Assembly: GCA_016792625.1 (NCBI GenBank)
Contig: JAEUKK010000033.1
Span: 1-64,000 of the forward strand
Origin: Deltaproteobacteria bacterium
Lineage (GTDB): Bacteria > Myxococcota_A > UBA796 > UBA2385
DNA: 64,000 nucleotides
Direction of reading: 5' to 3'
In this document: positions 17,189-26,172 of the stretch, piece after piece
Position numbering within the stretch: position 1 is the first letter of the stretch
Layout: every line of letters begins with the position of its first letter
Notes under the pieces: generated by a model
Seen by the model: the letters and a program-made list of their open reading frames with translations, nothing else
The model's database searches: none
Told to the model about the DNA's origin: nothing
Made by a program: the position numbers and the translations under genes

Positions 17189-19189
17189 GTGGGGCACGTC
17201 GTGGTGGTGGACGCAGACTCTCGGTCGGGCCGCGCGCTGGCCGACCTGCTGCTCAAGCTCGGCCACCGGGTCGATGTCGCCGAGTCGGTGAGCGGCGCGC
17301 GCGCCGCGCTGGTCGCCCGGCCCGAGCTCATCTTCGTGGGCGCAGGGCCCGGCGGTGATCTCATCGACTCCACCTGGGACGTCCTGCGCACGCTGCCCGG
17401 CCGCGGCAAGGTGATCTGGACCGGGCCCCTGCGCGAGCTGGTCGAGCCGGCGCTCGACGCCGCCATCGGCGACGACTTCCTCGTGATCCCGCCGCGGCTG
17501 CCGGCGCTCAACGCCCTGCTCGCCCGCCACCGGGGGGCCGCCACCGACCGCTGGGCTGGCGCCGACTTCCTCGCCGAGATTGACGGCCCAGCGCACCGCT
17601 TCGCGCCTGCGCGGGTGGCATTTTTGGCCCACCGGGTCGGCGCCAGCGGGTGGCTCGTGATCAGCGGCCCTGGCGGCGAAGAGGCGGTCGCCTTCGGCGC
17701 CGGTCGGGTGGTCGGCGCCCGCTCGGCTGGGGCCCTCGCCGCGGCCTTGGGCCTCGGCGTCGGGGCGGGCGAGCTCTCGGCGCTGGTGGGGGCCGCGATC
17801 AACGCGGGGCGCAGCCCCGACGAGGCGATGATTGAGATCGCCCTCGCCATCGGTGATCTGTGGCTAGGCTGCCCCACAGAGGCGCAGGTCGTTTGGCGGG
17901 CCGAGGCCCCGCCGCGCCCCCTGGGCCTGCCGCTGCCGGTGCCGCGCCTAGTCGCCCGCTGCCTCGAGCGCGCCCGACCGGCGGCGCTCCTCCGCGGCGA
18001 GCTCGGCGCCCGGCGCGACGATCACCTGCGCCTGAGCCTGCCCGACGACGCCGAAGAGGGCGCTTGGGGCCTCTCTCCGGCCGCGCTGCGCCTCGTGCGC
18101 GCGGCGGGGCGGGCCCCGACCATCGGCGCCCTGCTCGAGGCGGGCGGGGCCGACCGCGACGACGTGTGGTTGGCGCTCGACTGGCTGCTGCACCTCGGGC
18201 TGCTCCAGGCCGAGGCCGCCTCGGGGGACGCCAGCGGGATCAGCGTCGAGGGCGTCGATCTGGGGCCTGCTCCTTCCCCGGGCCGGCCGCCGGTGGTCGC
18301 TCCTCCGGTTCGGACGCCGGTGTCCACGCCCCCGATTCGGGTGGCTGCTCCTCCCGCCGCTGCGGCTCCTGCCGCCGCTCCTCCCCCTGCGCCGCGTGGC
18401 CCGGCACCCGCAGCTGGCCCCGCGGCCGGCCCGGCCGAGCCTCTGCGGGCCCTGCTGTCCAAGCTCACCAGCGCCACGCCTTGGGATGTTTTTGAGCTGA
18501 ACGCCCCGGCCGACGTCAACATCGACGAGCTCGACAAGCGCTTCCGGGCGGCCTCGAGCGCGCACCACCCCGACCGTCACGGGGGCAGCCCCGCCGAGGT
18601 CGCGCAGCTCTCCACCGAGATCTTCGCGCTCTACCAGTCGGCGCGCGCCGCTTTCGACAGCGAGGACTTCCGCAAAGAGGTGCGAGAGCGCCTGCTCTGC
18701 CGGGCCGAGGGGCGGCCCTATGTCTCGGACGCCGACCGCAAGGCGGCGCGCCTGCACTTCAAGAAGGGTGAGGCGGCGCTGCGGGCCCGGCGGCTGGCCG
18801 AAGCGGTGGAAGAGCTCGCCGCGGGCGCCGTGCGTGACCCGCTCGACTGGGAGATCGCCGTCCAGCTCATCATCGCCGAGTGGCGCGCCGAGAAGGTCGC
18901 GCCCTTGGTCGCCGCAGAGCGCCTGCTCGCGGTGAAGACCGACCGCAAGTCGATCAACGCCGACATCCAGTACCATGCGGGCGAGATGCTCCTCTCCGCC
19001 GGCAAAGAGGACGAGGCCTACAAGCGCTTCCACGCCTGCCTCGAGAAGGACCCGGAGCACGTCGGCGCCCAGCGGCGCGTGCGCTTGCGGCAAACCCGCG
19101 AAGAGAAGGTGGTCGAAGCCAAGTCCGCCTCGCCGCTCAGCGGCATCAAGGGGCTGTTCTCGGGCTGGGGCAAGAAGCCGGGCGGCTGA
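17189..19189 (+). CDS. Receiver-like / J-domain / TPR fusion protein
   Basis: 666 residues starting at GTG 17189 behind a GAGGAGG ribosome site. Residues 1-115 resemble a response-regulator receiver (HVVVVDADSRSGRALADLL) but the phospho-acceptor strand reads PELIFVGAGPG, without the Asp, so it is a pseudo-receiver. A middle domain ending in WLALDWLLHLGLLQAE resembles the winged-helix end of DUF4388/PATAN-type regions. After a Pro/Ala linker, a J-domain occupies about 430-500 with the HPD motif in SAHHPDRHGGS; it should stimulate a DnaK ATPase. The last 150 residues are TPR-like helices. Such fusions occur in Myxococcota; the target is unknown. Confidence 0.8.
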   Translation: MGHVVVVDADSRSGRALADLLLKLGHRVDVAESVSGARAALVARPELIFVGAGPGGDLIDSTWDVLRTLPGRGKVIWTGPLRELVEPALDAAIGDDFLVIPPRLPALNALLARHRGAATDRWAGADFLAEIDGPAHRFAPARVAFLAHRVGASGWLVISGPGGEEAVAFGAGRVVGARSAGALAAALGLGVGAGELSALVGAAINAGRSPDEAMIEIALAIGDLWLGCPTEAQVVWRAEAPPRPLGLPLPVPRLVARCLERARPAALLRGELGARRDDHLRLSLPDDAEEGAWGLSPAALRLVRAAGRAPTIGALLEAGGADRDDVWLALDWLLHLGLLQAEAASGDASGISVEGVDLGPAPSPGRPPVVAPPVRTPVSTPPIRVAAPPAAAAPAAAPPPAPRGPAPAAGPAAGPAEPLRALLSKLTSATPWDVFELNAPADVNIDELDKRFRAASSAHHPDRHGGSPAEVAQLSTEIFALYQSARAAFDSEDFRKEVRERLLCRAEGRPYVSDADRKAARLHFKKGEAALRARRLAEAVEELAAGAVRDPLDWEIAVQLIIAEWRAEKVAPLVAAERLLAVKTDRKSINADIQYHAGEMLLSAGKEDEAYKRFHACLEKDPEHVGAQRRVRLRQTREEKVVEAKSASPLSGIKGLFSGWGKKPGG

Positions 19190-19255
19190 GCGCTCCCGCG
19201 GCGCTCCGCCCGCGCGTTAGGCGCGGGGGCGGGCGCACGGCCGCGGAGGTGGAGA

Positions 19256-20059
19256 ATGGGAGGCGTGGAGAAGGTCGAGAGCGCCCTCGCTGCCGCCGTC
19301 CTCGTGGTGTGGGCGCTCAGCTTGGCCGGCACCCGATGGGCGGCCCCGCGCGCGCTCACGGGGCGGCCCGCCTGGGTTGGTTTTGGGCTCGCCCTGCACC
19401 TCGCCAGCCTCGGCGCGGCCTGCTGGTCGGCCGGGCACCTCCCGCTCGACTCGATGCGTTTTGGCCTCAGCGCGCTGGCCCTGTGGGTCGCCCTGGGCTG
19501 GGGCTGGCTGCGCGCCCAGCCGCGGATGGAGAGCCTCGGCGTGCTCCTGATCGGCCTCGTGGTGCTGCTCTTCGGCGCCGCGCAGCTCGCGCCCAACGCC
19601 GGCGGCGGCACTGCGCGTGAGGGGCTCTGGTTCCCGGCCCACGTGACGCTGATCTTGGTGGGGCTCGGCGGTCTGGCCGTCTCTGCATCCCTGTCCACGG
19701 TGTTCTTGTTCGTGCAACGCCAGCTGAAAGCCAAACGTTTCCAGGGCCTCGCCCGGCTCCCGTCGTTGGATGTGTTGGATCGCCGAAACTACCAAGCCAT
19801 GTCCTTTGGCTTCGTCTGCCTGACCGCGGGCATGGCGATCGGCGGGGTCTGGGCCGCCACCCACCCCGAGGCGAGCATGGGGCCGACCTTTACGGTCTGG
19901 GGCACGGTGTTGTTGTGGCTGTGGTACGCGGCGGCGCTGCACGCCCGGCTGGTGAGCGGCTGGCAGGGCCGCCTCGCCGCGGTCTTTGGTGTGGGCGGTT
20001 TTGTGGGCATGGGCGCGATGGTCGCGATCGCCGCCGTGGTGCTGCGGGGGTGGCACTGA
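19256..20059 (+). CDS. HemX/CcsA-like cytochrome c assembly membrane protein
   Basis: 267 residues with about eight hydrophobic segments. The pattern matches the cytochrome c assembly family (CcsA/ResC/HemX): a His in WFPAHVTLILVGLGGLAVSA, the FLFVQRQLK loop, and a WGTVLLWLWYAAALHAR segment with the Trp-rich haem-handling feature. Located 40 bp upstream of hemA, the position in which HemX-type proteins occur and where they influence glutamyl-tRNA reductase level or haem delivery. ATG 19256 follows GGAGGTGGAGA. Confidence 0.85.
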   Translation: MGGVEKVESALAAAVLVVWALSLAGTRWAAPRALTGRPAWVGFGLALHLASLGAACWSAGHLPLDSMRFGLSALALWVALGWGWLRAQPRMESLGVLLIGLVVLLFGAAQLAPNAGGGTAREGLWFPAHVTLILVGLGGLAVSASLSTVFLFVQRQLKAKRFQGLARLPSLDVLDRRNYQAMSFGFVCLTAGMAIGGVWAATHPEASMGPTFTVWGTVLLWLWYAAALHARLVSGWQGRLAAVFGVGGFVGMGAMVAIAAVVLRGWH

Positions 20060-20099
20060 TGCCCTCGCTGAACGGGCCCGGCTGGGCCAGGGGGCGCCG

Positions 20100-21362
20100 A
20101 TGAACATCGTCGCCGTCGGGGTCAGCCACCACACCGCCCCCATCGAGATCCGCGAGCAGCTCGCGGTTCCGATGGGCCTCGTGCCCGAGCTCCTTCACCG
20201 TCTGCGCGCCGAGCACATCGGCCGCGAGGCGCTGCTGCTCTCCACCTGCAACCGCGTCGAGCTCTACGCCGTGCCCGCCGAGGGCCGCACCCCTGAGGAG
20301 CTGGTCGGCTTCTTGGCCGCGAACAGCGGGCTCAAGGACCGGGCGCTGCGCGCGCACATTTTTCGCTATCAGGCCGAAGATGCCGTGCGGCACGTCTTTC
20401 GCGTCGCGTCGAGCCTGGATAGCATGGTGGTGGGTGAGCCCCAGATCACCGGCCAGCTCCGCGAGGCCTACCGCTTGGCGACCGACGAGCGCTCGGCGGG
20501 GCCCGTGCTCCACCGGGTCATCGACCGGGCGCTCAGCGTGGCCAAGCGGGTGCGCACCGAGACCGGCATCGGCCGCGAGGCGGTCAGCGTCGGGCGCGCG
20601 GGCGTCGAGCTGTCGCGCCAGGTGCTCGGCGAGCTCAGCGGGCGCTCGGCCCTGCTCATCGGTGCGGGCGCGCACGGGAAGCTCGTGGCCAAGGCCATGC
20701 TCGGCTACGGCCTCGGCGAGCTGGTGGTCACCAACCGCACCTTTGACCGGGCCAGCGAGCTGGCCGCCCAGCTCGGCGCCGCCGCCGCCCCGATGGACGA
20801 CATCGCCCGGATCATGGAGCGGGTCGACGTGGTCATCGCCTGCACCGGCGCGGGCCGCGCCTTGATCTCGCGGGCCGAGCTGGCGCCGGTGATGCGCCGT
20901 CGGCGCCTGCGGTCGATCGTCATGATCGACCTGTCGGTGCCCCGGAACATCGACCCTGACGTCAATCAGATCGATGGTGTCTACCGCTTTGACGTCGACG
21001 ACCTGCGCCAGATCGCCGATGTCGGGGTGGAGAAGCGCAAGGTCGCCGCGGTTGAGGCCGAGCGCATCGTGTCGGAGGAGGCCGTGCGCGCCTGGCGGCA
21101 GCTCCAGGTCGACGGCCTCATCGGGCGGGTCGGGGGCATCGCGCGGCGGGCCGAGGCCATCCGGGCCGCCGAGCTCGGGCGCGCAGGGCTGACAGGCCTC
21201 GATCCGAAGCAGCAGAAGGCCATTGAGGCCATGACCAAGGCGATCGTGAAGAAGATCCTCCACCCCTCGCTGGCGCAGGCTCGCGCTCTGGCCGAGGCGG
21301 GGGAGGTCGACCGGCTCGAGGCGCTGCTCGCGACCCTCGGCGATGAGGGAGAGGGCACATGA
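20100..21362 (+). CDS. hemA: Glutamyl-tRNA reductase
   Basis: 420 residues. Starts at ATG 20100 (MNIVAVGVSHHTAPIEIRE) 40 bp after the HemX-like gene. The catalytic Cys is C50 in LLLSTCNRVELY; GEPQITGQLREAY, the Rossmann segment LLIGAGAHGKLVAKAML and the DLSVPRNID element follow in order. Family role: NADPH reduction of glutamyl-tRNA to glutamate-1-semialdehyde, first step of the C5 haem pathway. The stop overlaps the hemC start by ATGA. Confidence 0.97.
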   Translation: MNIVAVGVSHHTAPIEIREQLAVPMGLVPELLHRLRAEHIGREALLLSTCNRVELYAVPAEGRTPEELVGFLAANSGLKDRALRAHIFRYQAEDAVRHVFRVASSLDSMVVGEPQITGQLREAYRLATDERSAGPVLHRVIDRALSVAKRVRTETGIGREAVSVGRAGVELSRQVLGELSGRSALLIGAGAHGKLVAKAMLGYGLGELVVTNRTFDRASELAAQLGAAAAPMDDIARIMERVDVVIACTGAGRALISRAELAPVMRRRRLRSIVMIDLSVPRNIDPDVNQIDGVYRFDVDDLRQIADVGVEKRKVAAVEAERIVSEEAVRAWRQLQVDGLIGRVGGIARRAEAIRAAELGRAGLTGLDPKQQKAIEAMTKAIVKKILHPSLAQARALAEAGEVDRLEALLATLGDEGEGT

Positions 21363-22228
21363 AGCGGACCTTGAAGCTCGGCACCCGGGGGAGCCTGCTG
21401 GCGCGCGCCCAGAGCCAGATGGTGGCCGACCAGCTCAGCGCGGCGACCGGCTGGCCCGTCGAGCTCGTGATCCTCACCACCCGCGGCGATCTCGACCAGC
21501 AGCGCCCCCTCGCCGCGCTGGGCGGCAAGGGCCTGTTCACCTTCGAGCTCGAAGAGGGCCTGCGCGACGGCAGCCTCGACTTGGCGGTGCACAGCCTCAA
21601 AGACCTGCCCACCGAGGACGCCGACGGCCTGACCTTGGGCGCCATCCCCGAGCGCGAGGATCCGCGCGACGTCATCGTCGGCGCGCCGCTCTCGGCCCTG
21701 CCCGTGGGCGCCCACCTGGGCACGGGCTCGCTCCGCCGGCGGGTGCAGGCCCTGGCCCTTCGGCCCGACCTGCGGGTCGGCGACATCCGCGGGAACGTCG
21801 AGACCCGGCTTCGCAAGCGCGACGAGGGCCAGTTCGACGCGACCATCCTCGCCGCGGCCGGCCTCAATCGCCTGGGCATCCGGCGGGCCGACGGGCACCC
21901 CATCGCGGTGGCCGAGATGGTCCCCGCGGTCGGCCAAGGCGCGCTGGCGGTGCAGTGCCGGGCGGGCGACCCGGTGGTGCTCGCGCTGCTCGCGCAGATC
22001 GATCACGCGCCCACGCGGGCCGCGGTCGGCGTTGAGCGCGCCTTCCTCCAACGTTTTGGGGGAGGATGCAACACCCCCGCCGCCTGCCACGCCTGGTCCG
22101 CGGATGGGGAGCTGCGCGCGCTGGCCGTCGCCCCCGATCCCTCCGGCGGGCTGCGGCGGGCGGAGGGCAGCGGCCTCGACGGTCAGGCCCTCGGGCGGCG
22201 CCTCGCGGCGGAGCTGCGGCAGGGCTGA
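21359..22228 (+). CDS. hemC: Porphobilinogen deaminase (hydroxymethylbilane synthase)
   Basis: 289 residues. The N-terminus LKLGTRGSLLARAQS, the catalytic Asp in HSLKDLPTE (D82), the Arg-rich GTGSLRRRVQ and GDIRGNVETRL are all conserved. The dipyrromethane cofactor attaches to C237 in RFGGGCNTPAA, a slightly unusual context (most have LEGGCQVP). Role: condenses four porphobilinogens into hydroxymethylbilane. Translationally coupled to hemA. Confidence 0.97.
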   Translation: MKRTLKLGTRGSLLARAQSQMVADQLSAATGWPVELVILTTRGDLDQQRPLAALGGKGLFTFELEEGLRDGSLDLAVHSLKDLPTEDADGLTLGAIPEREDPRDVIVGAPLSALPVGAHLGTGSLRRRVQALALRPDLRVGDIRGNVETRLRKRDEGQFDATILAAAGLNRLGIRRADGHPIAVAEMVPAVGQGALAVQCRAGDPVVLALLAQIDHAPTRAAVGVERAFLQRFGGGCNTPAACHAWSADGELRALAVAPDPSGGLRRAEGSGLDGQALGRRLAAELRQG

Positions 22229-22307
22229 TCCCCCGCAGCCGGCGCTGGTCTGGGCGAAGGGCGCCCGCGACCCGGTGGGTGAGAGGGCCGTCGACCTCGG
22301 CCTAGGC

Positions 22308-22814
22308 CTAGGCCATCGCCCGTCGGGCGCGCAGCTCGGCGAGGGCCGCGGCCTGCTCCGCAGGGCTCAGCGCGTCGATCAGCGGGAAGATCAAGCGCTC
22401 CTCGCCTTCGATGTGCCCGTGGAGGGCCGCGGCGAGGGCGCGCAGCGCGGTCTGATCCAGGGGGGCCGTGCCGTCGAGGCCGGGCAGCGCGCGCCCGACC
22501 AACTCCTCGATCTCAGCGTGCTCGTCGGCGATCTGATCCAGCTGGGCGGCGAGCTCGGGCCGGAGCGCGCAGAGGCGCGGCGCCACCGACTGCTCCTCAT
22601 CGGCGGCGTGGAGCGGCAGGGCGATGCGAAGATAGCGGGCGACCTGCGTGGCGGTGCTGACCGCCGCCGGGCTGTCGAGCGCGCCGCGCCCGGCCAGCGC
22701 GCGCAGGCTGGCCGCCACGGCGCGGATCCGGCCGTGGCACTCCATCAACGGAGCGACGAGGCCGCTGTGCGCCGGGGCTGGGCCGCCTCGGCGCAGCGCC
22801 GCCCGGCTGATCAC
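22308..22814 (-). CDS. Hemerythrin HHE-domain protein
   Basis: 168 residues, GTG start overlapping the stop of the upstream di-iron repair gene (GTGA). Iron ligands expected for the HHE fold are visible in LMECHGRI, LPLHAADEEQS, IADEHAEIEEL and LHGHIEGEERLIFPL, giving His and Glu at the right spacing for a di-iron site in a four-helix bundle. Family roles: sensing or buffering oxygen, nitric oxide or iron. Coupling to the RIC gene indicates action in the same stress. Converges with hemC. Confidence 0.85.
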   Translation of the reverse strand: MISRAALRRGGPAPAHSGLVAPLMECHGRIRAVAASLRALAGRGALDSPAAVSTATQVARYLRIALPLHAADEEQSVAPRLCALRPELAAQLDQIADEHAEIEELVGRALPGLDGTAPLDQTALRALAAALHGHIEGEERLIFPLIDALSPAEQAAALAELRARRAMA

Positions 22815-23479
22815 CGCCCGCCCCGCAGCGCGCGCGGGAACAAGATGTTGTTCTCAAGGTGGATGTGGGCGTGAAGCTCGGCTTCGAGCGCCTCAAGGCC
22901 CTGCCACAGCGCCCGCCAAGTACCGCAGGCCTCGGCGGGCGGCGTGTACCCGTCGGTCAACCGGCGCATCGCGCGAAGCGCCTCGCCTGCGCTGTCGTGC
23001 TCGGCGTGCATCACCGCGACCGGCCCTCCGGCGGCGGACCCTCTGCCTGACCCGATCATCGGGAAGAGCACCTGCTCCTCTTTGCGCATGTGCTGCTCGA
23101 GCTCGTCTGCGAGATCACTGAGAATGACGTTGATCTCGGCGATGCGCGCGTCCTTGTCGCCGTGCACCCGCAGCACTTTGGTGGCCATCGCCCGCAGGCG
23201 CGGCAGCTCCGACCAGAGCGGCGCGTGGTAGCGCTCCAGCAGGTGCGTGATGAGGCGCGGGAGGGGCTCGAGGTCCCACCGGGTGTCGGGGCTGGTGAAG
23301 CGCGCCTCTTCCGCGTGAAGCTCGTCCATCAGCGTCTCGAGGCTGAGGTTCGCGCGGCCGCAGGCCTCGGCGAGGGGCCGGGCGCCCCCGCAGCAAAAGT
23401 CGATGAGATGCCGCTGCAGCACGGCAACGGCGCGAGGATGTTGGGTGACCAGCGCGGCCACCGTCAGAGGGCTGTCCAT
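22811..23479 (-). CDS. Iron-sulfur cluster repair di-iron protein (RIC, YtfE/ScdA type)
   Basis: 222 residues from ATG 23479. The N-terminal ScdA-type domain has the FCCGG motif at 28-32, followed by a hemerythrin-like domain with His/Glu ligands in LLERYHAPLWSELP, LEQHMRKEEQVLFP, VMHAEHDSAGEA and LHAHIHLENNILFPR. Family role: repairs Fe-S clusters damaged by nitric oxide or peroxide, releasing iron or acting on nitrosyl complexes. Two GC-rich hairpins lie 55-90 bp upstream. Its regulator is not visible; I found no convincing FNR or NsrR box. Confidence 0.92.
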   Translation of the reverse strand: MDSPLTVAALVTQHPRAVAVLQRHLIDFCCGGARPLAEACGRANLSLETLMDELHAEEARFTSPDTRWDLEPLPRLITHLLERYHAPLWSELPRLRAMATKVLRVHGDKDARIAEINVILSDLADELEQHMRKEEQVLFPMIGSGRGSAAGGPVAVMHAEHDSAGEALRAMRRLTDGYTPPAEACGTWRALWQGLEALEAELHAHIHLENNILFPRALRGGR

Positions 23480-23534
23480 TGTCGGACCTCCGGGTCGGTT
23501 GAGTGACCCGGGGCATGCAACGACTGTGCCAGAG

Positions 23535-23566
23535 GCGCCGCCTGCGGCGCGGGCCGCGCTTCGCGG
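23535..23566. repeat. Two adjacent GC-rich hairpins upstream of the RIC gene
   Basis: GCGCCG-CCTG-CGGCGC (23535-23550) and CCGCG-CTT-C-GCGG (about 23554-23566) lie between the RIC start and the stop of the next leftward gene at 23620. They could end the lipoprotein transcript, but there is no T tract. Confidence 0.35.
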
Positions 23567-23619
23567 CGGAGCTGTGGGAAAGCGCACGCACAGCTGCGCC
23601 ATCCCGCACTGCGAGCGGC

Positions 23620-23994
23620 TCAGCCGGCCTCGCTCTGCTCTTCCCCTTCGGGCTCGGGCTTGCTCGCCGCGCCGTCGGGGCAGGTCTGGTCGCACTGCTC
23701 GGGCCAAACGCCCTCGAGCGCGTCTTCGCAGCTGAGCTGGGCGATCGCCTCGATGCACGAGAAGCCGACCTCGTCGTCGTACTCGGGGCAGTTGCCGCGG
23801 GCCGGGTCGACCTTGTCTTCGAGCTTGGTCAAACAGTCGTCGAGGTCGTCAAAACCCATCGTCGTGGTCAAGACGTCGCAGGTCTCGTAGAGCTCGCAGG
23901 TCTTCTCGGCGAAGGCGACGGCGAAGTCCTCGTGCTTGTAGCCGCCGCAGCCGACGGCGAGGGCGCAGAGCAGGGTGAGGGGAGGGGCGCGCAT
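23620..23994 (-). CDS. Small cysteine-rich lipoprotein
   Basis: 124 residues from ATG 23994, preceded by GGAGCCCCC. The signal sequence is MRAPPLTLLCALAVGCGG with a lipobox AVGC (Cys16). The mature part has about eight Cys (KTCELYETC, DDCLTKL, GNCPEYDDE, FSCIEA, LSCEDALE, EQCDQTC), suggesting several disulfides, and ends in an acidic Glu-rich tail. Small Cys-rich lipoproteins of this layout are common in myxobacterial genomes. Function unknown. Divergent from hemD (142 bp). Confidence 0.75.
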   Translation of the reverse strand: MRAPPLTLLCALAVGCGGYKHEDFAVAFAEKTCELYETCDVLTTTMGFDDLDDCLTKLEDKVDPARGNCPEYDDEVGFSCIEAIAQLSCEDALEGVWPEQCDQTCPDGAASKPEPEGEEQSEAG

Positions 23995-24136
23995 GGGGGC
24001 TCCGGAGCGGGTAGGCGGATGCTGCCAGGGTGGGGGCGCTCCGCGGAGGCGCTGCCGGCCCAACGCGTGAGGTTGACGTGCAGCAGGCTGATGTGAACGT
24101 GCGGCCTCGACGCGCGCCGCGCCGCGGGCGGGCCCC

Positions 24137-24868
24137 TTGAGCGGCGCGCCGCCCCGGGTCTTGGTCGGGCGCGAAGAGGCCGAGCCCCTCTGCGCCTTGC
24201 TCGCCGCGGCCGGCCTCACGCCGGTGCACCTGCCGATGCTCCGCCTCGGGCCGACCGGCGCGCCGCGCCCGGCGGGTCGGGTGGATCTGCTGTTGGTGAG
24301 CTCCCCTGCGGCGGCCCGCTTCTGCCCGTCGATCGCCGAGATGGGCGTGCCAGCGGTCGCTGTGGGCGAGGCCACTGCCGAGGGGCTGCGGGCGCGTGGC
24401 CTCAACCTCGCCGCGGTGGGCGCGGGCGGCGGTGCTGAGGCGGTGGAGCTGTTGGCTGCGCAGCTCGAGGCGCGCGGCCCCGAGGCGCGTGGCCTCTACG
24501 TGGGCGCGGCGACGCCCTCGCCCGAGCTCGACGCGGCGTTGGCGGCCCGGGGCGGCGGTCGGGTGGCCCGCTGGGCGGTCTACGATCAGCTGCCGGTGCC
24601 CGGTTTGGCGCTGGCCCTCGCGCAGGTGGGCGCAGTCGAGGCCGTTTGCTTCACCAGCGGGTCGATGGCCCGGGCCTGGGCGGCGGCGGGCGGGCCGACC
24701 TGGGCCCCCGGCACGCGGCGGATCGTGATGGGGGCCTCGACGGCGGCGGCGCTCGAGGCGCTCGGCCTTCCGGCAGAGGTGGTGGCCGACCGACCCCGCC
24801 TCGACGCGCTGGTCGCGGCCTGCTGCCGCGCGCTCTCGACGGGCGGGGAGGGCCGCCTCGACCACTGA
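24137..24868 (+). CDS. hemD: Uroporphyrinogen-III synthase
   Basis: 243 residues from TTG 24137 (the only early start that keeps the N-terminal strand PRVLVGREEAEPL). The bilobed pattern is present: DLLLVSSPAAARFC, AVAVGEATAEGLRARGL, then ARGLYVGAATPSPEL, AVCFTSGSMARAW and RRIVMGASTAAALEALGL. Sequence identity in this family is always low, so the call rests on this pattern and on hemA-hemC lying 2 kb away. It closes hydroxymethylbilane to uroporphyrinogen III. It is not in the hemAC operon. Confidence 0.85.
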   Translation: MSGAPPRVLVGREEAEPLCALLAAAGLTPVHLPMLRLGPTGAPRPAGRVDLLLVSSPAAARFCPSIAEMGVPAVAVGEATAEGLRARGLNLAAVGAGGGAEAVELLAAQLEARGPEARGLYVGAATPSPELDAALAARGGGRVARWAVYDQLPVPGLALALAQVGAVEAVCFTSGSMARAWAAAGGPTWAPGTRRIVMGASTAAALEALGLPAEVVADRPRLDALVAACCRALSTGGEGRLDH

Positions 24869-24913
24869 CCCGCGGGCCCCGCTGGACCACCGGAGGGTGC
24901 CGGGCCCGGCGGC

Positions 24914-26092
<1,179 letters not shown>

Positions 26093-26172
26093 GCGGGACC
26101 TCCGTGGGGCGGGCAAGGGGGGCGCATAACCGAGGCGCAGAGCCGCGGGATACGGCGCGCGCTGGAGGTCCC

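Noticed and set aside
22299..22314. Perfect 16-bp palindrome GGCCTAGGCCTAGGCC
   Set aside because: It overlaps the stop codon of the hemerythrin gene, has no loop and no T tract; I see no support for a terminator or protein site.
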